Below, piece after piece: positions 19,142 through 27,904 of a stretch of 64,000 nucleotides of DNA; position 1 is the first letter of the stretch; every line of letters begins with the position of its first letter. The position numbers and the translations under genes were made by a program. Source of the DNA: Microvirga flavescens (GTDB lineage Bacteria > Pseudomonadota > Alphaproteobacteria > Rhizobiales > Beijerinckiaceae); the NCBI RefSeq assembly GCF_003290125.1, contig NZ_QMKH01000004.1, positions 62,001-126,000 on the forward strand, given 5' to 3'. The notes below the pieces were generated by a model. That model was not told where the DNA came from and ran no database searches. It saw only the letters and a program-made list of their open reading frames with translations.

Positions 19142-19366
19142 TTACTGCGTCGGCCTCGCGCCGGTTACAACCGCTTCGCTCCAAGACGCATCGGGAACCT
19201 GCACAAGGATTGCCAGCGCCTCCCGCTTCACGCGGGCTTTCAAGTCCTTCGGCATCACCGCCTCGAGACAGGCGAGGGCGATGGCAGTACGAGGCCTCAC
19301 TTTCGGCTTCTCGATGACGGGATGATCGTCCTGTCTCTGGGAGGAGCGTTCATTGTTCGGCCTCAT
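19142..19366 (-). CDS. Small hypothetical protein, coupled to DUF6634-like gene
   Basis: A 74-residue frame starting MRPNNERSSQRQDDHPVIEK, whose ATG (complement of 19364-19366) overlaps the stop of the upstream frame as ATGA. That overlap suggests translational coupling and is the main reason to accept it. The C-terminal half (ALACLEAVMPKDLKARVKRE) looks like a charged amphipathic helix. No family is recognised and it may not be functional. Confidence 0.4.
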   Translation of the reverse strand: MRPNNERSSQRQDDHPVIEKPKVRPRTAIALACLEAVMPKDLKARVKREALAILVQVPDASWSEAVVTGARPTQ

Positions 19367-19566
19367 GACACGCCTCCCTCGGTACGGCTGGGCAGGGCGA
19401 GGCGATAAAAGCGGGAATAGGTGCGGGCCCAACCCCGGGCCGCGTCGATGGCGAAAAGACCGGAGGTGATGATGGGCTGCGTTCCCAGTCGTAGATGGTC
19501 AACCCCGAAGCCTTCCAAGACCTGCCAAGGGCCGAAAGGCTGCTGAAACAGAAGGGAGACCGACAT
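19363..19566 (-). CDS. DUF6634-like small protein
   Basis: A 67-residue frame whose central part, IITSGLFAIDAARGWART followed by SRFYRLALP, fits the pattern I recall for DUF6634 proteins (TSxLxALDxxxGWARTxSRxYRLG). These proteins occur in Methylobacterium-like and related alphaproteobacteria with unknown function. It is somewhat short at the N-terminus. It overlaps the downstream small frame by ATGA. Confidence 0.45.
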   Translation of the reverse strand: MSVSLLFQQPFGPWQVLEGFGVDHLRLGTQPIITSGLFAIDAARGWARTYSRFYRLALPSRTEGGVS

Positions 19567-19915
19567 TGGATAAACTCGTCGTAGACCTCCCAGCTTGCTC
19601 GGATCGGATACGCCTTCGGAAGGTCTGAGAGCGTATCGAACGACTAAGGGCGAGGCCCTGCCGTGCGCAAAGGCCGGAACATAGAGGGGACATTGTCAAT
19701 CGAGGTTGGTATCTTAAGGCGCCGACGGAACGCGAAAAATATCAGACTCGGAATAGGTGGGACGGTAGAGCGACAAGGCAGCCCTCCACCCATATAAAAT
19801 TCGCATAAGATATATTATGGAACCAAAATATATAAGAAATTCCAAAGCTTTAAGAGAATTCACCCTTATTGAGTTACCAGCTTCGCCTTGTGCGCTCGTA
19901 GCTCGATGCCGACCG
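19567..19915. other. Intergenic, no gene seen
   Basis: About 350 bp with a distinctly AT-rich part (19795-19870). An 80-codon minus-strand frame starts inside the MBL gene's end and has no protein-like features, so I do not call it. The region probably separates the leftward MBL gene's terminator from the small-gene pair. Confidence 0.5.
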
Positions 19916-20716
19916 TCAACGTGCTTCAACAACCATTCCGTCGAACGCGGGCTCAACGTTCGACGGCAGTTGGCGGCGCAGGGTCTCGTAGTCCAGATCC
20001 GAGTGAAGGTTCGTCAGGACGGCACGCTGCGGCTTGACCCGCTCGATGAACGCCAGAGCATCGGCGACCGAAAAATGGGTCGGGTGCGGCGTGAAGCGCA
20101 AGGCATCGATAATGAGGACCTCGAGGCCTTCGAGATATGGGATGCAATCCTCCGGAACGAAGCTCACGTCCGGCACATAGCCGATCTTGCCAAAGCGGAA
20201 GCCAAGGGCGTCGATGTCGCCGTGTACGACCTGGAACGGCAAGGCCTCAAGAGGCTCTCCCGCCCCCTGAATGCGGATCGGCTCGCCGGGCTTCAGAAGA
20301 TGGGCTTCCAGGATGGGCGGATATGAGCTTCCGGGCGGCGCATCGAAGCAATAGCCAAAACGCGCGAAAAGCAGGTCGCTCGTCACGCGGTCCGCGTAGA
20401 CCGGAATGCGTTGTCTCATGGCAATGACGAGCGGCCGAAGATCGTCGATGCCGTGTGTATGGTCGGCGTGCTGGTGTGTGAACAGGACGCTGTCGAGCTG
20501 CGTAACGCCAGCATCCAGCAACTGCTCACGCAGGTCGGGCGACGTGTCGACAAGGACGCTCGTTGCGCCCGATCCGTTTGTTTGCTCGACCAAAACAGAG
20601 CAGCGCCTGCGCCGATTGCGAGGGTTGGCCGGATCGCACGCGCCCCATCCGGAAGCGACGCGTGGCACGCCCCCGGATGATCCGCACCCCAGGATTCTGA
20701 CGCGCAGCAGGCTCAT
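19916..20716 (-). CDS. MBL-fold metallohydrolase (PhnP-like)
   Basis: A 266-residue protein of the metallo-beta-lactamase fold. The metal motif is HQHADH at residues 81-86, preceded by ILGCGSSGGVPR and VDTSPDLREQLL, which are typical of the PhnP/lipoyl-ligase-adjacent subgroup of phosphodiesterase-like MBL proteins. The gene overlaps tatD by ATGA and is the last of the metG-tatD-MBL run seen in many alphaproteobacteria. The physiological substrate is not known. Confidence 0.88.
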   Translation of the reverse strand: MSLLRVRILGCGSSGGVPRVASGWGACDPANPRNRRRRCSVLVEQTNGSGATSVLVDTSPDLREQLLDAGVTQLDSVLFTHQHADHTHGIDDLRPLVIAMRQRIPVYADRVTSDLLFARFGYCFDAPPGSSYPPILEAHLLKPGEPIRIQGAGEPLEALPFQVVHGDIDALGFRFGKIGYVPDVSFVPEDCIPYLEGLEVLIIDALRFTPHPTHFSVADALAFIERVKPQRAVLTNLHSDLDYETLRRQLPSNVEPAFDGMVVEAR

Positions 20717-21510
20717 GATGCTGCGACCCTATCGGCCAAAGCTGCCTTGGAGAATAGATTGTAGAAATTTTTCGTCGTAAGCGCGGCCGTCCCTTGATCT
20801 GTCTTTCCAATAACTTGCGCCAATGTCTTCGCAGTGTAGCTTACGAAGGCCGGCTCGTTGGTTTTGCCACGAAACGGCTCAGGGGCGAGATAAGGCGCGT
20901 CCGTTTCAACGAGCAACCTGTCATGCGGGACGGAGGCGGCGATCTGGCGAATGTCCTCGGACTTCTTGAACGTCAGGATGCCCGAGAAAGAAATGGAGAG
21001 GCCTAGTTCGACTCCAACATCGGCAAGCTTCTGGCCCGAAGAGAAGCAGTGCAGAACCGCTTTGAAGGTCCCCTTCCCCATCTCCTCCCGCAAGATGGCT
21101 ATCATGTCGTCATCGGCGTTGCGCGCATGGATGACGAGAGGCAGCCCGGTTTCGCGAGCAGCGGTGATGTGAACCCGAAATACGCGCTGCTGAACGTCGC
21201 GGGGGCTGGTGTCGTAGTGATAGTCGAGGCCCGCTTCGCCAATTCCAATGCAGCGCGGATGCTGGGCCAGCTCGACAAGGCGTTCTACAGGGATATCGGG
21301 TTCCTCGGCCGCATTGTGCGGGTGCGTCCCCACCGTGAAGAAAACGTTGTCGTGATCCTCCGCAATCCGGCGATAGGTGTCGTAGCGCGCAACATGTGTC
21401 GAAATCGTTACCATGCGCCCGACGCCCGCTTTTTCGGCGGCAGCGAGCACGTCCGGCAACCGGGTCTGGAAATCGGGAAAATCGAGATGGCAATGACTGT
21501 CGACGAGCAT
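20713..21510 (-). CDS. tatD: TatD-family metal-dependent hydrolase (DNase)
   Basis: A 265-residue TIM-barrel hydrolase. DSHCHLDF at residues 4-11 gives the first two metal histidines; GEAGLDYHYD supplies the glutamate, HARNADDD another histidine, and ETDAPYLAP the aspartate. TatD proteins are 3'-5' exonucleases with roles in DNA repair. The gene sits between metG and the MBL hydrolase on the same strand, a common arrangement. Confidence 0.92.
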   Translation of the reverse strand: MLVDSHCHLDFPDFQTRLPDVLAAAEKAGVGRMVTISTHVARYDTYRRIAEDHDNVFFTVGTHPHNAAEEPDIPVERLVELAQHPRCIGIGEAGLDYHYDTSPRDVQQRVFRVHITAARETGLPLVIHARNADDDMIAILREEMGKGTFKAVLHCFSSGQKLADVGVELGLSISFSGILTFKKSEDIRQIAASVPHDRLLVETDAPYLAPEPFRGKTNEPAFVSYTAKTLAQVIGKTDQGTAALTTKNFYNLFSKAALADRVAAS

Positions 21511-21629
21511 GGCTTAACGCGCCCTCCTCCCGACGCTTTAACGCTTTGCGAGCGTAGCCCGACGGGACTTTACGGATAATGCCGGCGTGCCTCCGCTTGC
21601 GCCTTGGAAGCGCATACGGAGGCCGTTGG

Positions 21630-23186
21630 TTACGATGCTTCCGTTTCCGCTTCCACGTAGCGGGGGAAAATCGGAGCCGGTTGCGGAAGCGCAATTCCGG
21701 GGCTCAGGCGCGCCTGACCTCCAATAGCCGCAAGCGTGCGCTGGTCTGGAGCGATGGCCAGCAGATCGAGAAGCTTCTCGGCTGCTGTCGGAACAAACGG
21801 CTGCGCCAGAATACCGACCGCGCGCAGCACTTCCGCCGTCACGTAGAGAACGGTTGCCATCCGTGCCGGATCGGTCTTGCGCAGCGTCCAGGGTTCCTGC
21901 GAGGCGAAATAACGGTTGGCTTCGGCGACGACAGCCCAGATCTCGGAGAGCAGGACATGAAGCGCAAAGTCGTCCATCGCCGCCCTCGTCTTTCCTGGCA
22001 GAGCATCGGCGAGCCAGAGAAGATCCTTATCTGCTTGCGTGAACTCTCCCGGATTAGGGACTGATGAATCACAGTTTTTCGCGATCATCGACAGAGAACG
22101 TTGCGCCAGGTTGCCAAGGTCGTTGGCCAGATCCGCATTGATACGGTTGACGATCGCCTCGTGCGAGTAATTGCCGTCCTGTCCGAACGGCACTTCGCGC
22201 AGGAAGAAATAGCGCAACTGATCGACGCCGTAGGTCTCCGCCAGTTCGAAAGGATCGATGACGTTGCCAACCGACTTCGACATCTTCTCCCCGCGGTTGA
22301 ACAGGAAGCCGTGGCCGAAAACGCGCTTGGGCAGCGGCAACTCGGCGGACATCAGGAAGGCTGGCCAGTACACCGTATGGAAGCGAACAATGTCCTTGCC
22401 GATGATGTGAACATCCGCCGGCCAGTAATGCCAACGCTTGTCATTCTCGTTCGGGAATCCGCAGCCGGTCAGATAGTTGTTAAGGGCGTCGATCCACACG
22501 TACATGACGTGCTTGGCATCGCCGGGAACGGGCAGGCCCCAATTGAAGGTCGTGCGGCTGATCGAGAGATCCTGCAGGCCGGATTTCACGAAGCTCACGA
22601 TTTCATTGCGCCGTGTCTCCGGGCTGATGAAGGTCGGATTGTCCTCATAGAACTTCAGCAGTCGGTCTTCATAGGCCGAGAGCTTGAAGAAATAGCTCTC
22701 TTCCTCGATCCATTCGACCGGCGTGCCAGTCGGCGCGCGCCACGAGCCGTCGGGCTGCTTGGTCAGTTCGCTCTCGTCGTAATAGGCCTCGTCGCGGACA
22801 GAGTACCAGCCGGAATACTTGGAGAGGTAGATGTCGCCCTTCTCCTGAAGCCTGCGCCAGAGTTCCTGTGTCGACGGAAGATGGTCCGCGTCCGTGGTGC
22901 GGATAAACCTGTCATAGGAGCAGTTCAGGCGATCGGCCATGGCGCGGAACTTCGCCGCCATCTCGTCCACGAAGGTTTTCGGGGTCGTGCTGTTGCGATC
23001 CGCCGTCTGCTGGATCTTGAGACCGTGCTCATCGGTGCCGGTCATGAAGAAGACGTCGTAACCATCGATACGCTTGAAGCGCGCAATGGCATCCGACGCG
23101 ACGATCTCATAGGCGTGCCCGATATGCGGTGCGCCATTGGGATAGGAAATGGCCGTCGTGATGTAATATTTCTTCTTGTCGGCCAT
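21630..23186 (-). CDS. metG: Methionine--tRNA ligase
   Basis: A class I aminoacyl-tRNA synthetase of 518 residues. HIGH is at 21-24 (PHIGHAYE) and KMSKS at 301-305. The TGTDEHG block follows the first. It ends without the C-terminal dimerisation domain, as in the shorter MetG type of alphaproteobacteria. It lies downstream of holB in the leftward housekeeping run. Confidence 0.97.
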   Translation of the reverse strand: MADKKKYYITTAISYPNGAPHIGHAYEIVASDAIARFKRIDGYDVFFMTGTDEHGLKIQQTADRNSTTPKTFVDEMAAKFRAMADRLNCSYDRFIRTTDADHLPSTQELWRRLQEKGDIYLSKYSGWYSVRDEAYYDESELTKQPDGSWRAPTGTPVEWIEEESYFFKLSAYEDRLLKFYEDNPTFISPETRRNEIVSFVKSGLQDLSISRTTFNWGLPVPGDAKHVMYVWIDALNNYLTGCGFPNENDKRWHYWPADVHIIGKDIVRFHTVYWPAFLMSAELPLPKRVFGHGFLFNRGEKMSKSVGNVIDPFELAETYGVDQLRYFFLREVPFGQDGNYSHEAIVNRINADLANDLGNLAQRSLSMIAKNCDSSVPNPGEFTQADKDLLWLADALPGKTRAAMDDFALHVLLSEIWAVVAEANRYFASQEPWTLRKTDPARMATVLYVTAEVLRAVGILAQPFVPTAAEKLLDLLAIAPDQRTLAAIGGQARLSPGIALPQPAPIFPRYVEAETEAS

Positions 23187-23212
23187 GACGATCCTCTTGC
23201 CGATAGAACCAT

Positions 23213-24274
23213 TCAGGCCGTTCGCCGAACCGCTTCGGCGAGATCGTCGAACAGCGCCAGGATGAAGGGGCGGCGGTCGAGGTTGTAGACATCAATCTCA
23301 CGCGCCGAGCGGGCGATCTTGTCACACACCTCCACCAGCGGTGCAAGACGCGAAGCGCCTATGGCTGCCCTCTCATGGAGCCTACCGCTCGCCCAACGGT
23401 GAAGGGTTTCCAGCATAAGCGCGTAGTCTTCGTCGGCATCTTTGCGCGCGAGGCTATCCGCCAGAGCGATGTATTGCTTGGTATCGCCACGCGGCAGGGC
23501 GTCGAGCAGCGCCGTGACCCGGTCGATATGGGCCACCTTGTCCGCGTCCAGCAATTCGAGCGTGCGACGTGCGGAGCCTTCGCTGAGGGCGATGGCCCGG
23601 CTCAACACCGTGTCGGGCGTTTCGCTCCAGGGTGCGCCCAGGGAAGCGATCACCGCTCTGATATCCGTCTCGCTCAAAGGGCGAAGGAGAAGCCGGCGGC
23701 AGCGGGAGCGGATCGTTGGCAGCAGTCGCTGCGGCGCGTGGCTGACGATCAGGAAGATCGAGCGCGGAGGCGGCTCCTCGATGACCTTCAGAAGCGCGTT
23801 CGCGCTGGCGATGGTGAGATCGTCGGCGCTGTCGACAATGCAGACCCTGTAGCCTCCATTCGCTGCCGTTGACGAAAACATGCCGAGCGCCTTGCGGACA
23901 GCCTCGACCGGAATGGTCGACGAAGCCGCCTTCTTGTCGGTGCCCGGCGCCCGCCGCAGGACCGCAAGATTGGGGTGAGACAAGGCCGCGACTTGATGGG
24001 CGGTGCGAGAGCTTTCAGGTACATCAAGACTTGTGAGATCGGTCGAGCCGGGAGCGAGATCGAGGATGGCGCGGGCGACCCGGTAAGCCAAAGTCGCCTT
24101 GCCGATCCCTTGCGTTCCGCCGATCAGCCAGGCGTGATGGAGACGTCCGCTTCGCAAGCCTTCGAGGAAAGCGCCCTCTCCTTCGGCGTGCCCATAGAAG
24201 GCAAGCTGCTCGCGCGGATGCAGGGCCCCTTCGAGCTTGTCCGTCTCGATGCTGTCGTCGCTGTCACGCGCCAT
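23213..24274 (-). CDS. holB: DNA polymerase III subunit delta'
   Basis: HolB is part of the clamp-loader complex. The N-terminus shows [20 protein letters not shown], a P-loop relative with altered residues as usual for delta', followed by [24 protein letters not shown] and the sensor region [11 protein letters not shown]. The Met at 24274 gives 353 residues and an 11-bp overlap with tmk; other in-frame Met codons are 24283 and 24295. tmk-holB pairing is standard. Confidence 0.93.
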   Translation of the reverse strand: MARDSDDSIETDKLEGALHPREQLAFYGHAEGEGAFLEGLRSGRLHHAWLIGGTQGIGKATLAYRVARAILDLAPGSTDLTSLDVPESSRTAHQVAALSHPNLAVLRRAPGTDKKAASSTIPVEAVRKALGMFSSTAANGGYRVCIVDSADDLTIASANALLKVIEEPPPRSIFLIVSHAPQRLLPTIRSRCRRLLLRPLSETDIRAVIASLGAPWSETPDTVLSRAIALSEGSARRTLELLDADKVAHIDRVTALLDALPRGDTKQYIALADSLARKDADEDYALMLETLHRWASGRLHERAAIGASRLAPLVEVCDKIARSAREIDVYNLDRRPFILALFDDLAEAVRRTA

Positions 24275-24941
24275 GTGGCTGGGCATCCTTAGCATTGACG
24301 GCCAAGAGAGGGAGACGGGTTTGGACCGCGTGCCAGATTGAGGCTTCGACATCGTCCGGAGAGCGGTTGGCGTCGATCACAACGCATCTCTTCGGCTCGC
24401 TCGCGGCAATATCGAGATAAGCCTGACGAAGCTTTTCATGAAACGAAAGGCCTTCGCCTTCGAAACGGTCGACCCCCTCACCCGCTCCTTCTCGCCTGAC
24501 CCCGGCTCGTTGCAGGCCGACATCGACAGGAAGGTCCAGGATGAGCGTCAGGTCCGGCTTGTTGTCGGCAACAACAACTCTTTCTACGCCTTCTATCAAT
24601 CGCTTATCAACGTTTCCTGAGGCGCCTTGATAGGCTCTCGTAGAATCGGAAAAGCGATCGCAGAGCACATGGGTGCCCTTCAACAAGGCGGGCCGAATGG
24701 TCTGATCAAGGTGGTCGAGTCTCGCGGCGTAAAAGAGTAGCGCCTCGGCGAAAGCTCCGAACGGTTTGGCTTGGCCGCTCAGAAGAAATGTCCGGATCTC
24801 TTCCGCGCGCGGTGAGCCGCCGGGTTCCCTCGTCACCAGAACGGATTGTCCTTGCTGTGCGAGACGCTGGCGCAGGCGATTGATCTGGGTCGACTTGCCT
24901 GCGCCCTCCCCACCTTCAAAAGTAATAAAATAACCCGTCAT
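24264..24941 (-). CDS. tmk: Thymidylate kinase
   Basis: Tmk phosphorylates dTMP to dTDP. The 225-residue protein has the P-loop GGEGAGKST at residues 10-18, the DRF(S)DST segment (CDRFSDSTRAYQG) and the DLPVDVGLQRAGVRR lid region. The gene overlaps the carboxypeptidase stop at its start (ATGA at 24938-24941) and holB at its end. Confidence 0.96.
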   Translation of the reverse strand: MTGYFITFEGGEGAGKSTQINRLRQRLAQQGQSVLVTREPGGSPRAEEIRTFLLSGQAKPFGAFAEALLFYAARLDHLDQTIRPALLKGTHVLCDRFSDSTRAYQGASGNVDKRLIEGVERVVVADNKPDLTLILDLPVDVGLQRAGVRREGAGEGVDRFEGEGLSFHEKLRQAYLDIAASEPKRCVVIDANRSPDDVEASIWHAVQTRLPLLAVNAKDAQPHGA

Positions 24942-26179
24942 CTGATCCGGCTGGAGAGGCTTGAGAGCGCATTCGAAGCGGCGCGGCGGGCCCAGCCGGT
25001 GCTGAACTCAACCAGACCGTCGAACGCGCGTTGCCTGATCGTTCCTACCCCGACATCCTCCGCCGCATAAAGCGGAATCTCGAGGGCTCTCACGTCCCCC
25101 CTGTCGATTTCGAGGCGGGCCACTTGCGTTCCCTTCGCTACTGGGGGCTTGAGCGGCCCTATATAACGGATGCGAGCGCTCAGGCGCTGCGCCTCTCCGC
25201 GGGGCATGAGAACGCGAACAGGCTTCATCGCCACCAGCGGGACCGAACTTTGGGAGCCGCCGAAGACCTTGGCGTCTCCAATTACATCCTGATCCGAGAA
25301 AATGGCCCGGGACTCGAATGAGCGAAAACCCCATTCCAGGAGCTTACGGGCCTCGCCGGAGCGTTCTTGCGCCGTTTTGAGGCCATTCACGACGACGATC
25401 AGGCGCTGGCCGCTCTGGACTGCGGAGCCAGTGAGCCCGTAGCCCGCCTCCTCGGTGTTCCCGGATTTGAGGCCATCAGCGCCGATGTCCATCGTCAGCA
25501 GCGGATTCCGGTTGCGCTGGCGGATCTTGTTCCAGGTGAATTCCTGCTCCCCGAACATCTTGTACAACTCGGGATAGGTTTCGATAACGTGCTGGGCCAG
25601 CGTCGCCAGATCCCGCGCGCTCACCTTCTGTTGCGGATCGCTGAGGCCTGTTGCATTGCGGAAAGAGGCGCTTTTCAGGCCGATCTCTTTCGCTCTTTCG
25701 TTCATCAGCTTCGCGAAGTTCTCCTCGGTTCCGGAGATACCTTCGGCGATTGCGATGGCGGCATCATTGCCCGATTGCACGATGAGGCCGCGCAAAAGAT
25801 CTTCCAGCCGGACGGCACTGTTGACCTTGGCAAACATCGCAGGCCCGCCAGAGGGTCCCCCACCCTTTCGCCAGGCGTTCTCGGAGACCATGAATTCCTT
25901 GTCGAGACTCAGCCTGCCGCTCTTGATCTCGTTGAACACAATCTCTGCCGTCATGGTCTTGGCCATGCTGGCGGGAGTCAAACGTTCATCAGCATTCTTC
26001 TCGAATAGAATCGAGCGCGTGCCGGCGTCCACGAGAATGGCTTGCGGCGCTGTGGTCTGAAATGTCTGTGCAGGAACGGAGATGGGCAATACGATGGCCG
26101 CTATGGCGGTCCATATTCCCCAAAGGCCTCTTGATGCCGAGTGGAAGCGTCTGCCCGGGAGCCATTGCAGAAACGGCAT
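24938..26179 (-). CDS. D-alanyl-D-alanine carboxypeptidase (PBP5/6 family)
   Basis: A periplasmic low-molecular-weight penicillin-binding protein that trims the terminal D-Ala of peptidoglycan peptides. The catalytic set is S71-M-A-K74, S137-G-N139 and K239-S-G241. An N-terminal hydrophobic segment at about 22-37 ending in VPAQ suggests a signal peptide. The C-terminal domain 2 and final amphipathic helix resemble DacA/DacC. It overlaps tmk by ATGA. Confidence 0.93.
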   Translation of the reverse strand: MPFLQWLPGRRFHSASRGLWGIWTAIAAIVLPISVPAQTFQTTAPQAILVDAGTRSILFEKNADERLTPASMAKTMTAEIVFNEIKSGRLSLDKEFMVSENAWRKGGGPSGGPAMFAKVNSAVRLEDLLRGLIVQSGNDAAIAIAEGISGTEENFAKLMNERAKEIGLKSASFRNATGLSDPQQKVSARDLATLAQHVIETYPELYKMFGEQEFTWNKIRQRNRNPLLTMDIGADGLKSGNTEEAGYGLTGSAVQSGQRLIVVVNGLKTAQERSGEARKLLEWGFRSFESRAIFSDQDVIGDAKVFGGSQSSVPLVAMKPVRVLMPRGEAQRLSARIRYIGPLKPPVAKGTQVARLEIDRGDVRALEIPLYAAEDVGVGTIRQRAFDGLVEFSTGWARRAASNALSSLSSRIR

Positions 26180-26260
26180 TTTTCACCTCTCCAAGCGGAA
26201 AGATGAATCTGTGGCGCGAGAGCGTTTAAATCAACGCCCTCACCCCAATCTTGGCTAGGC

Positions 26261-27286
26261 TTATCGAACCGCGAACTTGGTCTGGTCGAGCGTCCCAAAA
26301 GTCGCTGAACGCTCGAACTTCTGCGGAGCCGATTGCGGCTCCGCATAGTAGAGACCCGCCACAATCGGGCGCGACGGCGGCAGGACATTGCTGCCCGCAG
26401 ACGAGACAACCATCGGAACCGGCGTAGCTGCGCCGGGGATCGTGCCGAGATCGAAGGGCCGCTCGGGCGGAAGAGGAATCATGCCGATGGTCGTGGGCCG
26501 AAGCGGCTGAGCTTGAGGCATGACCGGAGCAGGCGTCTCAACGACGGCGACTTCCTCGCTTGCCTCATACGTCTGTGTCGCGATCGTTTCGCGCACGGGC
26601 GTGGGGCGCGGAGTAGCGGCCGCAATCATCGTCGGCGCGCCGCCGGTCAGCGAAGCCGGCTGGCCATCCGTCCGCAGGCTGGCCAGGAGCACGCGGTCGT
26701 CGCTGCCATTGACGGACGCACGACCGACGTACTCGACGCGGACGCGGGCTGTGCCAGAGCGTTTGAAACCAAGGGCATCGGCCGCCCGTTCCGAAACGTC
26801 CACGATGCGGTTGCCGTGATAGGGCCCGCGATCGTTCACGCGCACGATCATGGAATGGCCGTTCGAAACGTTCGTGATGCGAGCATAGCTCGGGAGCGGC
26901 ATGGTCGGATGGGCCGCCGCAATGGAGGCGCGGTCGAAGACCTCGCCGTTGGCGGTCAGGCGGCCGTGGAAATTGACGCCGTACCAGGAAGCCAACCCTT
27001 CCCGGCTATAGCTCTGATTTTCACCGGGGACATAAGTCTTGCCGGCGACGGTATAAGGCTTGCCAACAAGCTGGCGTCCACCACCCTTGGGAACTGGCTC
27101 GCCATCGCGAACCACGCGGGGGCTGGCGGCGACGCCATACTTGGGGTCGATTCCCCCAACCTTGGAGCAATTGGCGACTGCCAGAGCGACGAAAGTGACA
27201 CCAGCCAGACGAAGAAGGGTGGAGCTTGCGAAAGAAGCACCCTCCTCGCTCACGAGATGGTTTGAATCGGCGCGATCAACAATCAT
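26261..27286 (-). CDS. rlpA: RlpA-like septal ring lytic transglycosylase lipoprotein
   Basis: An envelope protein with a lipobox-like ALAVANC after a hydrophobic segment, then a double-psi beta-barrel RlpA domain (GLASWYGVNFHGRLTANGE, SIAAAHPTMPLP, VRVNDRGPY). The C-terminal third is Pro/Ala-rich, and no SPOR domain is recognisable. RlpA proteins cleave denuded septal glycan. The Met at 27286 places the signal at a sensible distance; 24 further codons upstream are open. Confidence 0.85.
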   Translation of the reverse strand: MIVDRADSNHLVSEEGASFASSTLLRLAGVTFVALAVANCSKVGGIDPKYGVAASPRVVRDGEPVPKGGGRQLVGKPYTVAGKTYVPGENQSYSREGLASWYGVNFHGRLTANGEVFDRASIAAAHPTMPLPSYARITNVSNGHSMIVRVNDRGPYHGNRIVDVSERAADALGFKRSGTARVRVEYVGRASVNGSDDRVLLASLRTDGQPASLTGGAPTMIAAATPRPTPVRETIATQTYEASEEVAVVETPAPVMPQAQPLRPTTIGMIPLPPERPFDLGTIPGAATPVPMVVSSAGSNVLPPSRPIVAGLYYAEPQSAPQKFERSATFGTLDQTKFAVR

Positions 27287-27717
27287 ACCGTCCGCATTCC
27301 TTGTTCCGGCCCGATGGCCTAGCCAGGCGATGTGCGGGCAAACAGATTCCCGCACCATGCATTTGCGCGGTTAGGAAATGTTAAAAGGTCAAGCTTGTCA
27401 ATGCCCAAGCCTCGATCAGGCTATTCTACGGTGAACAACAGGTTGTCGAGGTGGTCAAGCGAAGGCAGTTGCAAGTCTAGCGAAGAGAAAAAGGCCCGCT
27501 CACGAATGGTCTGAACAATCCTCTCAATTATAATAGCCTTGCCATCAAGCTGTTGCTGGGGAGTTCAATTTGCTCCAATGGCCTGACGCCGTGCTCGCTC
27601 CTCTATGCCGGCCGCGCAGAAAAATCTTGACCTTCGAACGGGTGGCATTAAGGCGTATCAAGCACAAGGCGCGTCGATGCTCCGGGGAGCCCTATCCCAC
27701 GAGAGACGAGACGACCC
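27287..27717. other. Intergenic between rlpA and tRNA-Ser
   Basis: About 430 bp without a convincing gene. It should contain the rlpA promoter (leftward) and the tRNA-Ser promoter (rightward). Its right edge is the left boundary of the genomic island. I see no strong repeats. Confidence 0.5.
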
Positions 27718-27807
27718 GGAGGGGTGGCCGAGTGGTTTAAGGCAGCGGTCTTGAAAACCGCCGTGGGTGCAAGCCCACCGTGGGTTCGAATCCCACCCCC
27801 TCCGCCA
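27718..27807 (+). tRNA. tRNA-Ser (UGA anticodon)
   Basis: The acceptor arms GGAGGGG (27718-27724) and CCCCTCC (27797-27803) pair. The anticodon loop CTTGAAA places TGA at 27752-27754. A long variable arm (GTGGGTGCAAGCCCAC) marks serine type II structure, the T-loop reads GGTTCGAATCC, and CCA is encoded at 27805-27807. The gene is intact although its 3' end is the island's attachment site. Confidence 0.97.
27791..27807 (+). repeat. attL: tRNA-Ser 3' end
   Basis: The 17 bp TCCCACCCCCTCCGCCA at the tRNA 3' end recur exactly at 46175-46191, and with two mismatches (within a 21-bp match) at 48324-48344. An integrase gene begins right after the tRNA. This is the classic tRNA-3'-end attachment core for tyrosine integrases. 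Confidence 0.75.
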
Positions 27808-27904
27808 TTTTTCCGGTAAGCGATTGTAAAGTCGGAGCTAATTGGAGTTCGGAATTGTCCGCTTCGTGTCCTTGGTACAGAAACCTGGGGCAGAGGAGCT
27901 GGGT

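Noticed and set aside
19714-19956. 80-codon minus-strand frame before the MBL gene end
   Set aside because: Overlaps the MBL coding end, covers the AT-rich spacer and shows no protein-like pattern or ribosome-binding site.
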